DNA from: Pomacea canaliculata
Lineage: Eukaryota; Mollusca; Gastropoda; Architaenioglossa; Ampullariidae
Length of the DNA stretch: 64,000 bases
Assembly (NCBI RefSeq): GCF_003073045.1
Contig: NC_037593.1
Location: 11,518,735-11,582,734, forward strand
Reading direction: 5' to 3'
Every line of letters begins with the position of its first letter. The stretch's first letter is position 1. Below the pieces are notes generated by a model. The model was not told the DNA's origin and ran no database searches. It saw only the letters and a list, made by a program, of their open reading frames with translations. Below are positions 12,621 through 26,207 of the stretch, in pieces. A program made the position numbers and the translations under genes.

Positions 12621-13537
12621 CTCCCCTGGCAAAAGAGAAGTGGTGCGCGGGAAAATGACACGCCGGAAGTGGCATGAAAGTGATGGCGCCTTCACACACC
12701 AGTTGGCAATCACTGACTAGGTTACCGCAGCTTATTCTTCCATTGTCGGAGGAAACCAGCGAGCAGTTTGCCCTCGCCCCCCGCTTCTGTCAGACTGTAG
12801 AGCAGGACCCACATCTGTGTGCGCGCGTGCGAGAGAGAAAGAGAAAAAGAGAAAAGGATAATCTTTAAGGAGTGAATAAAACTTACATTTGAGAAACACC
12901 TCCAAGAAAAGACAAACGTATAGTTCAGAATAAACGCAAAAATAAAAACGGTATCTTGAGAGAATGTCGATGCCAGATATCAGATATCAGATATAAATTA
13001 TAGCAAATTGTATTGAAACAGATTTTTCAATGGTGTGAAGAGACACGCTGGGTCATTAGTGTCAAAGTGTCAAATGATACAGTAAATTATTTAACACCTA
13101 CATACAGCAAGGTACACGACAGTAAACCCAGACATTATTGTGACTGTCTGTGGTAAAGTTTGTTTTAAATATACATTATTTTTTCATAAAATAAGTAAAC
13201 TATAAGCTAAACTACATCGCCTCGTCATGTTGTCATTTTAAAATTTGGACTGACATGTAGATGTTAAATTGTTACATATTTTTAAAAAGTTGATTTTGTC
13301 AGAGCTTTCTAGCATCAATGCTGTTAAATTACAATATATAAGTTGATGTGTTTGGCAAAAATATGTCGGACTTCTCTATTATATTTTATGTGAGATATGT
13401 TTGCCACATTCCACAGCTGGTCCATGCACAAAAAAACAAATTCCAAATTTCCGAACCCACAGTCCGAACACTTCCACTGTCACAACACATCTTATGTTCC
13501 TTCCGACCATTCAATTCCCCCTCCCCCCTAAAAAAAA
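12621..13537. other. AT-rich intergenic DNA
   Basis: I see nothing beyond short low-complexity tracts and a CAGATAT triplet run near 12976-12992. No gene call is supportable. Confidence 0.4.
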
Positions 13538-13632
13538 TCTCCAGTTGAAAATGACACCAAGTCTCCACTTGAATATAACACAAAGTTTCCACTTCTAGGT
13601 AACACAAATATGTCCACTTGAAAGTAACACTG
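13538..13632. repeat. 24-bp degenerate tandem repeat, four copies
   Basis: Four consecutive 23-24 bp units share TCCACTTGAAxATAACACAAA-type sequence, starting at 13538, 13562, 13586 and 13610. Copies differ at several positions, so the array is older than the 25-bp array at 9635. Confidence 0.85.
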
Positions 13633-13867
13633 ACAGCGATGCTCTTCCTGAAGTTATTTCTAATTCAGCTCTGGTTGGTGAGCCCGAGGCGGATACGATG
13701 AATAAGCGAAGATCAAACAACAATAGTGAGAAAAAAAAAACCTACAAAAACCTGGAGAAAAAAAGTCTTTAGCTAAATGGCAAGTTCAAAACTTAACTAA
13801 CATTCTTCAAACATTAAACACACGCTCACCGAACAATCAACAAAGATACACACTCACCTCAACAGAT

Positions 13868-14010
13868 ACAAATCTGGTCAGGATGTGCCCAGTCCAGTCA
13901 AGGCTAACTTCCAATTCTGTTCAAGACTTGTTAAATAACACAAATCTGGTCAGGATGTGCACAGTCCAGTCAGGACTACAACACCAAGTCGGTTCAAGAC
14001 TTGTTAGAAA
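13868..14010. repeat. 72-bp direct duplication
   Basis: ACAAATCTGGTCAGGATGTG occurs at 13868 and again at 13940. Both copies continue through AGTCCAGTCA and end in TTCAAGACTTGTTA, giving two diverged tandem copies of about 72 bp. No coding function is visible. Confidence 0.85.
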
Positions 14011-15299
14011 CAAAACGTCCGGACACACTGATGACACCGAGGAGACTGTTACTTCTCCCCGCCCCCGTCAAGGAAAAACTCACACAACAACATCCCAAAC
14101 ACTCAAACACTCTTTCCTTTGTTCTTCGAACAAAACAACCTATCAACACCAGTTGATTAAAAAAAAAAAAACAACAAAAAAACAAAGCCCGGCCGGCCAT
14201 CCCTGTGTGGCGCGCACTCAGACAGTAATTGCTGTCTTTCAACCTCCCCCTTTCAGTTACTTTTCCCTGTCTCCTTCCTAGCTCAAAAAAAAAAAAACAT
14301 TAAAAAATATAGCGCAGCAGGTTTGTGACATACCTCAATCTCATTTATTATTACTTTCTTTGTTTAAACGTCTGGTCAAACAGATTTCTCAAATCATGAA
14401 GTGGAGTCATATCTGGCGTCCTGTCGGTAGAGGTTGTTGCTACTAATCCACTGAAAGACTTTGCAACTTACATATCTTGTATTATTTTAATTTTAACATA
14501 ATGATTATTTAAAATTGGAACTTTTGTAGTTAAAAATAATTTTTTGTGCATCAACACTCTTGGCCAAACAGACAACAACAAAAAAAAAAAAAAGGAAAAA
14601 AAAAGAAAACAATGTCTAAACTTTTGACATAAAGGCACGAGAGTGATTAGTGTTCATGGAGTGGTGAAATACTAAATTAAGGATGAATGAAAACGGTCCA
14701 GCTGATATTCAGTCTGCATCAAACCTTTAAATGTCATGTCAACATCATCTTGTGTGATAATGTCTGTGGACTGCCACTTGTTTGGCAGTAACAAGTTGGT
14801 TATTTAACTAATAAGCTTTGTCCGTCAATGGAGAAGCAGCCAGAGACATTGGTGTGGAAGGAATGTGCCATGTCGCATTATGTAAAAAATACTGTCATGT
14901 TTGAAGTGAGTGTAATGGCGAAGCCTGCAAGGAAAAATAACTTTGGTACACGGGAAATGGCCAAAAGCAGCTTTACATGTACGATCATCGAAACACAAAT
15001 CATTTCCGGTCAGTAGGTCGCGCACGATTCTCGATTGGGTATGGGATTCCTTTTCTACAATTGCTCCAGAAAGTTTTGATGGTGAGCTGTCACTGTAAGC
15101 TTCATGCGTGTAAACGCAGGTCTGATAGACTAACACTGAGACTAGTTTGTGACCGTTGGCGTGATGCTCTAACAATGGTTGTCATTATAGAACCGTGTTT
15201 CTGTCTGCAAAAGTTAAACCACTCCACCATAGATTGACAGCTGAACTTAAAAACTATAAAAACATCGTACAAACTCTTAACTACTTTTTAAAGAAAAAC
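14011..15299. other. Intergenic DNA downstream of the VWDE-like/lectin gene
   Basis: A-rich runs lie near 14158-14180, 14285-14297 and 14577-14600. Overlapping open frames of up to about 116 codons at 14.8-15.2 kb on both strands have no recognised domain. I see no RNA gene. Confidence 0.4.
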
Positions 15300-15305
15300 T
15301 TTATT
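15300..15305 (-). terminator. Candidate polyadenylation signal of the VWDE-like/lectin gene
   Basis: On the minus strand AATAAA reads at 15305-15300, about 460 nt after the stop codon at 15766-15764. It is in the right place for the 3' UTR of the upstream gene. Other AATAAA-like sites in this AT-rich DNA are possible. Confidence 0.45.
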
Positions 15306-15763
15306 CACTAATCGAAGATTTCATGCAACAGCGAGGATACAGACCGCATATATACTGATGGTGTTGTGTAACATGAGTGGTCACACTATATGGACACGCA
15401 ATAATCTTAGAGTGAGACACTATCATACTAAGCCAAGCAATGACATCAACTAATAACTAGACGAGACGCTGATGGAGGAGTTATGTAAAGTCCCAACTAC
15501 TCAGGGAAGGTAACTATACTAGCTATGGCGGTCTAGATGAGTATTTCTTGTTATTGAGCGTGGGTATAAATGGTAATAAAATTTCTACAATCGTCTAATG
15601 AAGAAAGAAAGAAAGAAACAAACAAACAAAGAAACAAACTAAGAAACAAACAAACAAACAAAGAAATAAGGAAGCAAAACAAAACAAAAAAAAAGCAAAA
15701 ACAAAAAACACAACGAAAAACCTTAGTGACGCGCTCTTGTAGACACAAGGTGTCCGTCGTTCG

Positions 15764-17262
15764 CTACTTACTGCCGTCTGCCTGACAAACAAACGACAGC
15801 TTAAACACACACTGGAAGTCGTTAAGAACGAAATTATTTGGGTAAGCGATCTCAACACAGTCTTCGACTCTCCCAGCGTCGTCCGGCTGGCCACGTGACC
15901 AGAGTGGGGAACCTCTCATCAAGGGGGTGCCGTCGCTCCACAGGAAGTGACCCTCGGTTACAATGTCGTTTGCTCCAATCCACAGACCTTGGCCTAACTG
16001 TGGACTTATCCGTTGACCTGCACAAACACCAAGATTTTCTTCTGACCCTAAATATTTGTTTAAACTCGTTTTACCATTCAACTTGAAAAACAGAATTAAA
16101 AGTGAGTTGTGAGAAAAGTAACCCTCAATAATGTATAGTAGATGGACACAGATAGCCGCGTCTTTAGTGATGATGAAACCATTTTTCAGCGGCAGAGGTA
16201 GTGATGTGTGGACATAAAACACGACTGTCTCTCACAAGGTTATTTAAATGCAGTTCAATGATGTATAAGAATGGTAAATAAGAAAGTAATTGAAAGTGTA
16301 GAAATGTATTTCAGTGCTCAGTTGTGCCAATTCTTGGTGCTTTACATCAGAGACACTTGTAAAGCCATGTGTAACCTACCGTTAGCTTCCATCAGCATCA
16401 GCAATGGCGGGCCGTCCTGCTCACGTGACTTGAAGTTAAGGAGATGAGCTCCGTCGGCTTCACATTGTCCTCTGGCAGTGTTGTAGTCCTGACCGATGGT
16501 GTACAGCTTCAGACACCTATCTTTGTACACCTGATAGCCTTTGTCCACAGGACAGCCGCCTGCACATAAACAGGATGTTAGATGATCCATGAATACCCAG
16601 TGGTGTTACAGAGGCGATACTTTGCTTGGTTCAAAGCCGGCTACCTCAGCCTGCTCTTCAACTGATTACTGAGAGAATTACAATGAAGCTTCGGTTTATG
16701 TTGAGTTCGATTATTACCGACTTTTTGTCGTGAAAAATTTGTCTCCGATTTCGTCGGTGTGCCCACGTGACCTTGCTGTAAATTTTGCGAAAACAAAGTG
16801 CGACCCACGCGAAAACAACACCAGGCGAGATGTGCATCTCAAGTTTCTGTTATCTGATGTTGTTTCCTTTTATTAATTAAGAACATTTTGTGATCCCAAA
16901 CTCAACGCGATGCCCAATTAATTACAGGATATTACTACATCGCTGTTTCAGAAAGTCCAGTATTTTATGGCCAGTAGATTGGAACTCTATAGAATTGTGA
17001 ACATGCTCCCTGCACCCATTTAAAAACTTACAAAGTCGTCGAAATGTTTTTCTTACATGTAGATGCGGGAGACCACTGCTTGGTGTTAGCAGAAGCACAG
17101 CAGACCTGCGAGTTATCTTTCGGATTGGGTTCTCTATCTTTGAAACACTGGTTGTTGATCAGACATGTGTTTGGCTGAAGACACAAACCACCCATTGCTT
17201 AGAACCGACTACAGTCGAGAAACTTTATTGATAATAAAATGTGTTGCAGCTGTTTTATTTAA

Positions 17263-17299
<37 letters not shown>

Positions 17300-20200
17300 A
17301 ACTATGAACGCGGTGGATACGAAGATAATTTTGAGTCATTTTGTTGATAAAAATATCATAAATCAACAAGAGAGGCGCAGTAGTTATGAATAAAATCTTG
17401 GTTTACTGGTCAACAATTGTTAGAAAGTCTGTGTACGCTGAGGAAGGTGTATACTCAGAGGCTTAGAACATGTGAAAGTGAAGGGCAAAGGAGGATGGAC
17501 ACATCCAAAATGTTGAATGTTCATATTTCAGAATTAAAAAAAACTGGAGGAAAAACTACCAGTTTCTGGCATCCCTCCTGTGTGCAGGTCTGACAGGACG
17601 AGTCGTACACAGTCATGTTCACTGAGTTGCTATAGCGATGGCCATCAATGGTAGCCGTGATGTAAAATCTTTTAACAGCCTTGCCTGAAAACAGAAGCAT
17701 CATCACTAACTACCTTCATCTCACCACAGACATCTTCCATTATAACCATCGATGTCAACTCATGTCAGATCATCCAGTCTACACAGAGACATCCTCACTC
17801 CCTCACTGTCAACATCCTTGTATGGGGACTAACTATTATTTGAAAGTCCAGACATTTTATTTCTTCATTCCCAGTATTGCCTATTGAATGATGAAGGTCC
17901 ACAGGCAGCTGCAAGTCTTTCAGACAGTCCTACATGTTAGAAGAGATTGAATGACAGGAAGCACACAATCAGAAGTGAATTAAAAGCTGGTTACGGATTA
18001 CTTACCGCCAGCATCAGGCAAAAAGCAGCCGAGCTTGTTAAGAGTCAGGAAAACAGCTTCTTCCATAGAAGCTCTTTCGGAAACTGATCCATCATCCTAG
18101 AAATATAATAAGACCATATTTGCTTTGTTATTAAACTACAGTAATCCTCAGTATATCCTATCTATACATATTTGAATTAATCTGAATTTTTAAAGAAAGT
18201 TTTTCCTTAATAAAACTTTTTTCTCGATTTAACATTTATTTTTTGGTGGTCCCTTTATATTTATGTATCTTACATTTCTCTTCATATATATCTTTAACAT
18301 TATATTTTTAAATGTCAAGTAAATTATAACATTTTTGCTGAAAGGTCCAATTTGCTTGAAACATTTGCAAATCCTTACCAGAATTTCTTGAACTTTGCAT
18401 GCCATTGTCGCCGTATTTTGAATATTTTCAGCGTTGATGAAGATCTGTTTACATGGCCGTTCATTAATGTCACACAAGCTGGACCTTGTACAAAACAAAA
18501 TGAACGAACACCTGTTGTAGCAATCATGCTACTGTTTCATTTGCAAAGGTTTTCTTGTATAACCCAACAAGAAGCTCAGTACATGATGGGTGTTGTGATT
18601 CAGTACTTTTTAGTATGTTTTCTATTGATCAGATCTGTTTGTATTGTTTGAATAGTTACTCCTGTAGTTTGTTTGCTAAAACATCTTGAATTTTCGTGAC
18701 AGGAATTTGGTCTTTAAGATACATTAGTCATGTATCGAACTTATTTTTCTTTACAATCATTTTTGAAAAAACACGATCTGTAAGGTATGAAAAATTCATC
18801 AACAACAATTACAATAACTACAACTACAGCACTATAACAACTACAACTAATACAACTACAACAACTACGGCTACTACTACTACGACCAGTTCTGTTCCTC
18901 ACCTTCGGATGCCAAGCAGTTTAGGCGGTTCGTCTTTCATCTGACAGTTATCGCCGATAAAGCCTTTGTTGCAGACACAGCGCCCTCTCTCGCATCGTCC
19001 GTTGATGTAGCACACAGGGTAGCAGACGTCGTCAGAGATCTCCGGCTTCAGGACACTCTCCCCGCTGGGTGTGCTGACGTAGTTATCCGGATTCTTCGCC
19101 AGCTCCACCTTGCACATTGTCAGGAAAGTGTCCACGATGCTCTCCGTTCCTATGTAACTACCAGCTACCTGGAGGACCGAACGAGGGTAAAATACAGAAC
19201 AAACATTATTTAATGACGACTGTTGATGAAGCAGGTCATCTGAGTTATTGAATGTCTGTACAATACAGATTGAAACTTGAAAGACAGTCGTACAATAGAC
19301 GGCTGAAAGCTGAACCCCCTTTTGCTCACTTTAAGTGTTGAAAACTCACCAAAATATCAATCTTGCAGTTTTCGATCAGCCCTTGAATCTCTTGGGTTCT
19401 GTCCTGACAGCGAGACCAGAGCTGCGACTGTCTCAAGGCGGTGGAGCAGTGGTTCTCTGCTTGACTCTCGCTGATGCCAGACGACGTCGGCCATGACAGT
19501 TTTGGCATTCGAAAATCTGGAACATCAGAGTTAATCACCTTGATCACCCTCATCCTTCATTCTCCCACTTATTTCTCTCCACCCATCTTTCTTCATTCAC
19601 CAATCGCTATCATAATTACCTATATCATCATCACAGACAAACACAATCATTGTCGTCGTGATTTAATTACAGAAAATAAAACACACGTTTACCTGCATGA
19701 TCGTTCGGGTCGTAAGCTTTTTTTATTTCATCGGAGTCAACGAATGGTTTACCATTTACAGATCTTTTTCTTGCATGGGTGTTCCATCCAGCGTTCCAAA
19801 AATCAGTTTTGCGTGTGGTATCTTGGCAGTTAGGGCACTTCACATGTAAATATTGAAAGTTCATGTCACTGACAGAACAGCTATTGCAACATCGATTTTC
19901 TTTAAAGAAAAGGAAGATAAATATGATGAAGATGACGAGGAGATTTATGACAAGCATGCATCAACGGGATAAGGGAGCTCATCCAGCGAGATGCGAGACC
20001 TCATCCTTAGAGAACAGTTAATGTAGAGTGCCTCCAAGGATGTTGCAGTTTTTCTGAGAAATATCTTCCAAAAACAGTGTCAGAAGTGATAGAATGTGCA
20101 GAAAAGCACCAACTGGCCCATCCGAATGACTATGTTCGCTTCCTGTCGGCGAGCCATGATATTTTCCAACGAAATAATACTTATTTGAGTAGTAAAAATA

Positions 20201-20576
20201 ATAGAAACATAATTCTCATAAGTTTAATATTACCGGAACGAGCGTCATTTTCATAGCAAAGTTCGGTTGTAGAAAATTTCGATGAAAATCACTAACGATA
20301 TTGACTAACCGTTAGTTTGTGTCCTAGTATGTCCCCCTGGTAAGTACAGTTCACAGTTCCCTGGCCTTTGTCATTACATTTGCAGTATTCAGACACATAC
20401 GACTCTCCTGTTTCTGGAGGCACAATCCTGAACAAGCTCGCTCTGTCATCGCTCCTGAAATTACAATGATACTTCGAGGTTAAACTATAAATTTACGAAA
20501 CTGCGAGCTTCAACGTGAAAACATTATTTACAAATATATCTGTAAATGAACATTATCTGAAAGAAGGAAAAAAACG

Positions 20577-20647
<71 letters not shown>

Positions 20648-23600
20648 GTCCTTACTTCCAGGACTCGGTGAAAGACTCCGGCACGTGGTCTGCAGGCATG
20701 GTGTCCACAAAGCCAGACCGGTGGGTCAGGTCGTTGTTGGGGTTGTTGTCAAATGTCCCACACAAGCCTCTTCCTTTGAGAATGTCGGTGCCAGGAACCG
20801 AGATGTAGAGGTCGAGATAACCACCAACATATGCCGATGCGGTAATTTTTATCTCCGAACTCGACGGAAAATACAGCTGAGACAGAAAACAATATCAGCT
20901 GTATCCAACATTTCAGCATGATTAGGTGTTTATAGCACATGGCAATAGGCAAATGGTGTTTGGAACTAAAATGAGCACTTTACAGGACCTGGTGGCACAA
21001 TGACAATAAGTTTTTTTTTAATACAACGATATACTCTTAGCTGTATCGCGATTGCCAAAACTTAAGTGTTATACCTCACACTCGATAACCAAAAGGAAGA
21101 AGAAGAGAGAAGAATTTAAAGGAAACAGAATTACTGTTATCATCGATCCATCAGAAGATTGAAGAATGGTCGTGCCTTCTCTCAGAGGCCTGGGCACGAT
21201 GATTTCCGGTGACCCAATAACTGGACCGAAGAAGCTTGGATCGCAGGCGTTGACCCTGATGAGGTCGTCCTTCTCACGAACCGCAACTCCACAGATGCAG
21301 GTTGCCGCCCGGTCACGCCGCTCCTTGTAGCAAGGCCACGTCCGAATCTGAACCTAAGAGAGAAAAACAGGTAAACAAACATACAAACTGATCATTTGGT
21401 TTCTCTAGGTATGTAATTTATAAATAGAATTTCAGTGTCATTGATAGTGAAGAGGCTCTTGTTGTAATATCGCTGTGGTTTTACCTGACTTGTTATTACT
21501 TATTCCTTATTATCGTATTTCTCAACTTTGATTTCAGATAATCGCAAAAAACAAAAAAAGCGATAAACAAAATATTAAAACATGTATTTAGTTTCACCTT
21601 ACCTCAAAATCCCTTTCGACATTCTCATATGCAGTGTAGTCACCCACTCTATACAGGTGAAATACTCTGGAACAAACAGAACTTTTTTTAGAGTTGTCTA
21701 AGTTTTTTATTTTTATACTTAACTAATTAATATATTAGAAAAGCAGATTAACACCAAAATATACAGGACGAATGCTACTTTATTTACAAATGAATTGCCT
21801 CGAACCTTTTGTCCTCCAGTCCTGTGATGTGGGGATCTGTTACCAAGCTGCAGAGCTTCGAATCCCTTTGCTCAATGTCAATCTGTGTGATGTATTTAAA
21901 TAAATAAAAAGCAAACCGAGGAGCAAATAAAGATATCAATGTGTAAATGAAGTAAGATGAGAAAGATTAGTTGAAGTCTCTGAATTGAGACAGTAGAGTC
22001 TGTTGTTCTAACCCTTCAAAACCGCAATTTATTTTACAAACAGCTGATCTGAAAATGAAATAACTATTGAGAAAATACGCAAATACCATTTCTTTATTGC
22101 CGAGGCTATGATAGTCATTTATCATGTTTGTCTTTGTTTCATAACATCCTGTGTTAACCTTGCTGTACTATATTTTCATGTGTGTAAAAGTTCGAGCTAG
22201 AAAGACACAAGAGAGTTTATTTCCTAATTTACACTTTTTAAGATGCCCTTTGATGTAGTGCAGTCTATTTACCTGTACCGAGGGGATCTTAAAACCTCGG
22301 AATATTTGATGATAGGGCGAAATGTCTGCCACGAAGAGGTCCGCGAAGGAGAGAAGCAAGTCCTTGGTGCCAGACTGAATCTCGGTCTTGCTGGCCACGA
22401 CTGACACAGTCTTTGACACTTGCTGACTTGTGCTGTTCCAGTCCGACTTACACAGTGGGTACCGACAATCCTTCGACACCACCGCCCAGGCTGTGCAAAA
22501 AAATGAGCAAGTATAAGAAAAAAAAAACCTTTACTCAAAATATTTAACAGAGAGATTTAGAGACCGTGGATGACAAAGACACAGCCGACTGACTTCTGAT
22601 GATGGCAGTGTTATCTGAGTGATCGACAGCAAATTCAGATGCAGCTCTCAACTGACCATTATTCCCTTGAGTTCCGGTGACCGCCAGGTAGAACCAAAGA
22701 CAACACTTGTCATCTGCCACAGGTGAGCTACACAAGACAGGAAGTGTTGACCTTATGACCACGTCGTGTCTGTCTTCATCCGTGCGTATGGAGATGTGGG
22801 TGGGCTCAATCTGAGAAAGAAGAAATTTGGTTAAAAAGAAAAACATACAATAGTCAGTATATTTTTAAAGCACAATAGCAAAACCTTTTGTGGTTTGTCG
22901 TGTGTCCTCACCTTGATGGTTTTCCCCACCTGCCTAGGAGGAATGGAACCTGTCCCCGAAAGGAACGTGAAATGTCTAGACACGGTAAACCATTTAAGTT
23001 CGCAGCACTTACAGGTGTAAAAGCTTTCTCATGTTTAAACATTCGGGGTCGTATTCACTGAGGAAGTGTAGTCAAAAGTGGAAAAAGTAAGGACAAACTT
23101 CTTCCTCCTTAGTTACGACGGACTGAGACAGTTATGTTACTTTACTCCGAGGAATAGTTTCCACTGATTTATGACTAAGGACTGAGGGGTAAGGAAACAA
23201 TAGCCTTATAACTACGGGAACAGGACGCTTGCCCTACACTTCCCATTGAGGGCAGCCTACCCTTGTTTTATTAATTCATCCCTTGTTGATGGTGATAATT
23301 TTACCATGATTAACATTGCAATTACTCTTTGTTTGATGTGGATGTATTTAGGGAGAGGTTTGGCAGTTGGCATGTTATTTACAGTGAAAACCTGTTGTCA
23401 AGACTTACTTGTATTCCAGCCCAGTAAGTCTTATCGCTCTTCAGCCAGGGTCCTTTCTTGATTAAATTTTTCTTGTAAAATGCACGCACTTTACAACCAA
23501 CCTGTATGGATTCGAAAAAGAATTAGCAAGACTTCAAAAAGACCAATAAATCTCTCCTTCTATATTATTATCATTATCATTGTTGTTGTTGTTGTTGTTG

Positions 23601-26169
23601 TTGGGTGGGGGGATACAGTGTAGGTGGTATTATGGGGAGACTGCCAGGTAAAGCGAGGATGTGGGTGACGGAGTGCAACTTTTCAAAGATAAACATGGTG
23701 CTGGCATGTCGACAATTTGCGAAAAGCAGCCACAAAACAACAAAGCATCGTTACTACGGCAACACACCACAGAAATATAACAGTATGGGATCATGTCACG
23801 GTCTACGATCACCGTTTTGTCCTCAGTTCACATGTGGTTGGAAGCTCACATTCTTGTTGAGGAGACCCGCCAGCTGAGCCCCGTCCAGCCTCGCAGACCG
23901 CTTTTTGCCACTGACGACTTCCGGTGGCACACTGGGGACCTCCACGCCGTCAAACAGCCAGACGAACTCAAAGGCTTGATCCGGGTCGCTGCCTTTGAAG
24001 GTCAGGTCACAGGTGAAGTAGAAGGATTTCCCGCTAATCACAGGTCCTCCAAATATTGGAAGGTCAGTCAGCTGTGGGTAGGGATCTGCCGATGGAGGAG
24101 AGAGCAGAACCATTGATGGACTCTCTCGGTGAGGAAACACGTTTGTGAAAATTTCAGACAATACAAGGGGACGGGGTACGCCGCAATTACATTCAGTGAA
24201 ACTTAAAATGCCTTTGCCTGTCACACACCAAAGGAGTTGTTTCTTGGCTATGACTGTCCTAAGGACCATCACATTCTTGTAGTCCATCTTAACCTGCGTC
24301 TTACCGAAATTAGTTTCATTACACATTACACAGACGTCAATATGTTGCGGAGACATCTTGGCATACAAGATAACCTGTCCACTCACCTTTACAGCCAGGT
24401 GGAAAACCTGTAGGAGACCACTTTCCAGCGGGACACGGTTGGTCTTTTCCTACAAAATTCAACAAGCGGAGATCTTAAGAACTTGTCTTACAGATGCATC
24501 TTAATTATAGTATCACTTTATGTATTATTTCTTCTCTATCACTTTCCTTCTCTCTCTTTGTCTCTTTTACTATACATATAGAGAGAGATTATAAAGTAGA
24601 CTATGGTTCTGTTTGTTACATAACTCCACTATACACATTGTTCGAATCTCCTTACATCTGTCAGGTGTATTCTTGCCGTTGATGGTTCGGCGATGGACTT
24701 GGTTAGTGTACACTGCCCTATACCGTGTAAGATGTTACCAGTGGTTCCATGATGAATAAATGGTATGCAGGCAAGCCACCCTTTATTCCAAACCTAATCT
24801 TCTCATTTCTTATAACGAGGTGTCAACCTGCTATTTTAGGGAGGAGACATCAAGTGTATGTTTCCTTATTTTCTTCACTGATGTCTAGCATAAGGTGGCA
24901 TGACTTTATTGAAGAGATACATACCTTCTCACAATGAAATAATAAATAGAACACAGCCTGTGCATGCAAAAATCATTAAAATTAGAGTTGAGGTCCAACT
25001 GAAACATATATGAAAGGTCGGATAAAAAACATTTATTTTCGAATTACCTGCACAATACGCCATCGGGCAGGCTGGTGTTGGATGTAGATAATAAACAAAA
25101 AAACGGCCACAGTTCTTGACCCCGATGTTGATAGACTGTCCACAGCAGGGAGTCTTGGGGGCGCCACCAGTCATGATGTTCGCGCATGCTTGCCTCGTTT
25201 GGATTCCGTCACGTTCGGAGGGGTGAGCGCCATTCAGCCATATTGGAACCGTCGTCCCGCACTGCACGCGCAGACATTGCAGGACAGCATGAATAGAGTC
25301 TGTTACTATTAATTAATTACTAGTTTCTTCTTCTTGCAATCTAGCACATTCTAACAAATAATTGTGCAAGATCGTTAATGACATTGCAATAATTGAATAA
25401 TAGTTTTCTCTTCGTCTCTGATGGATTGATACGGATACGGATGTATTGATAGATAATGAAAATCTTTATTTCTGTACCTTAGAAACTTCGACGCATTTTT
25501 CGGGCATTTTACTCTCAGCATCTACCACAAACCGGTACCAGCCGGAGTCAAGGTTCATGTCGCACAGAGGAGGTTCTGGGAAGGCAGTCTCAAAGGCGAT
25601 ACTGCGGTGAACCTCCGTCAGGTTCTTGTAGTTTCCACTGAGACAAGGGTTAGGCATCGTCTGGGCAGCAACATCTGGGCAGGTAGAGATAGGAAATCAT
25701 CATCGTCGATGAAGTTTAGCAAACAAAGTCACCCTTCAACAGGTTTTTTTTTTAAGAGAAATATTATTACTGTCGTGTTTGAGACACCCCAAAAAATGGA
25801 AGATGTCGATATATATTAATTCTATCACTTTTATTCGATTTTAGTTCAATGTTTCGGCGCATTGTCTTAAAGAAATCCACTAATGTCGGAATTTTGTTTT
25901 TAATTTTATAACGTTCTTTAACATCACTATCTTTCAAAATGGATTCTCTCTCGTGTTCCAAAGTTCTAGCAATTATTTCAATTTCTTTTTTATGACCGAC
26001 AATGTATCACGCCAATTGCTCGTCCTCAAAACAATCGGTACAAATATTGTCTAACAAACTACACAAAATGTGCGAGAATAATTATTTAAATAATTAACTC
26101 ACAGTGAAGAGCTGCTAAAGTCAGCAAAAACGAAGGAAGGAAGCAATTCGCTGTGCGTGCACACCCCAT
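15764..26169 (-). CDS. Secreted mosaic protein: D8C, Ig-like, vWD, EGF and C-terminal C-type lectin domain
   Basis: Exons, 5' to 3' on the minus strand: 26169-26103, 25674-25478, 25261-25048, 24449-24387, 24085-23850, 23501-23409, 22929-22912 (18-nt microexon), 22810-22594, 22490-22273, 21882-21806, 21666-21603, 21353-21135, 20876-20656, 20454-20310, 19837-19693, 19516-19350, 19168-18903, 18478-18379, 18096-18006, 17684-17560, 17174-17057, 16559-16380, 16017-15764. All junctions are GT-AG and all phases agree, giving about 1,164 aa. Domains: signal peptide 1-22; D8C (LDSGWYRF, MPEKCVEVSK, CGTTVPIWLNGAHP) about 30-160; Ig-like (FTCDL, FVWLFDG, VGCKVRA) about 185-290; vWD from CSLVTDPHI to GLCGTFDNNP, about 443-635; EGF-like CYINGRCERGRCVC near 850; VWDE-type modules with YDSSCQTC and CLINNQC; long-form CTLD 1021-1164 with QPD and LND. 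The first 17 or so exons resemble VWDE and D8C proteins; the terminal CTLD is unusual. Exon 15 could instead start at 19899, but that breaks phase. Likely an extracellular adhesion or recognition protein. Confidence 0.88.
17263..17299. repeat. TTG microsatellite in an intron
   Basis: About 12 GTT units lie in the intron between the VWDE-type module exons at 17560 and 17174 of the mosaic lectin gene. Confidence 0.95.
18800..18886. repeat. Interrupted ACA/ACT trinucleotide repeat in an intron
   Basis: A degenerate run of ACA, ACT and CTA triplets lies just downstream of the EGF-exon donor at 18903 on the coding (minus) strand, very close to the splice site. Confidence 0.85.
20577..20646. repeat. 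AAC microsatellite beside a vWD exon
   Basis: About 23 AAC units, with one interruption (ATC), end 10 bp from the last base of the vWD exon at 20656. On the coding strand this is a GTT repeat at the 5' end of the intron. Confidence 0.95.
23581..23603. repeat. TTG microsatellite in an intron
   Basis: About eight TTG units lie in the intron that separates the two exons of the Ig-like domain. Confidence 0.9.
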
Positions 26170-26182
26170 GGTAGGATAGAGA

Positions 26183-26207
26183 ACCAATCTACGTGCCCGT
26201 ATTTATA
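26183..26207 (-). promoter_or_regulatory. TATA-type core promoter of the VWDE-like/lectin gene
   Basis: On the minus strand TATAAAT reads at 26207-26201, about 31 nt upstream of the start codon at 26169. A CCAAT pentamer lies on the opposite strand near 26184-26188. The 5' UTR must be very short if this TATA is used. The same block is duplicated at 41468-41508 and 52945-52985. Confidence 0.6.

Noticed and set aside
15595-15785. Lys/Asn-rich or Phe/Leu-rich frames in the A-rich tract at 15.6-15.7 kb
   Set aside because: Simple GAAA/CAAA sequence in the 3' flank of the VWDE-like/lectin gene.
19693-19899. A longer 207-nt version of exon 15 of the VWDE-like/lectin gene
   Set aside because: It is open, but its phase does not match exon 14. 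The start at 19837 restores phase. It remains possible if a small exon was missed.
22912-22949. A 38-nt version of the Ig-linker exon beginning GSIPPRQ
   Set aside because: It needs phase 1 from an exon that ends in phase 0. The 18-nt exon with a better acceptor fits.
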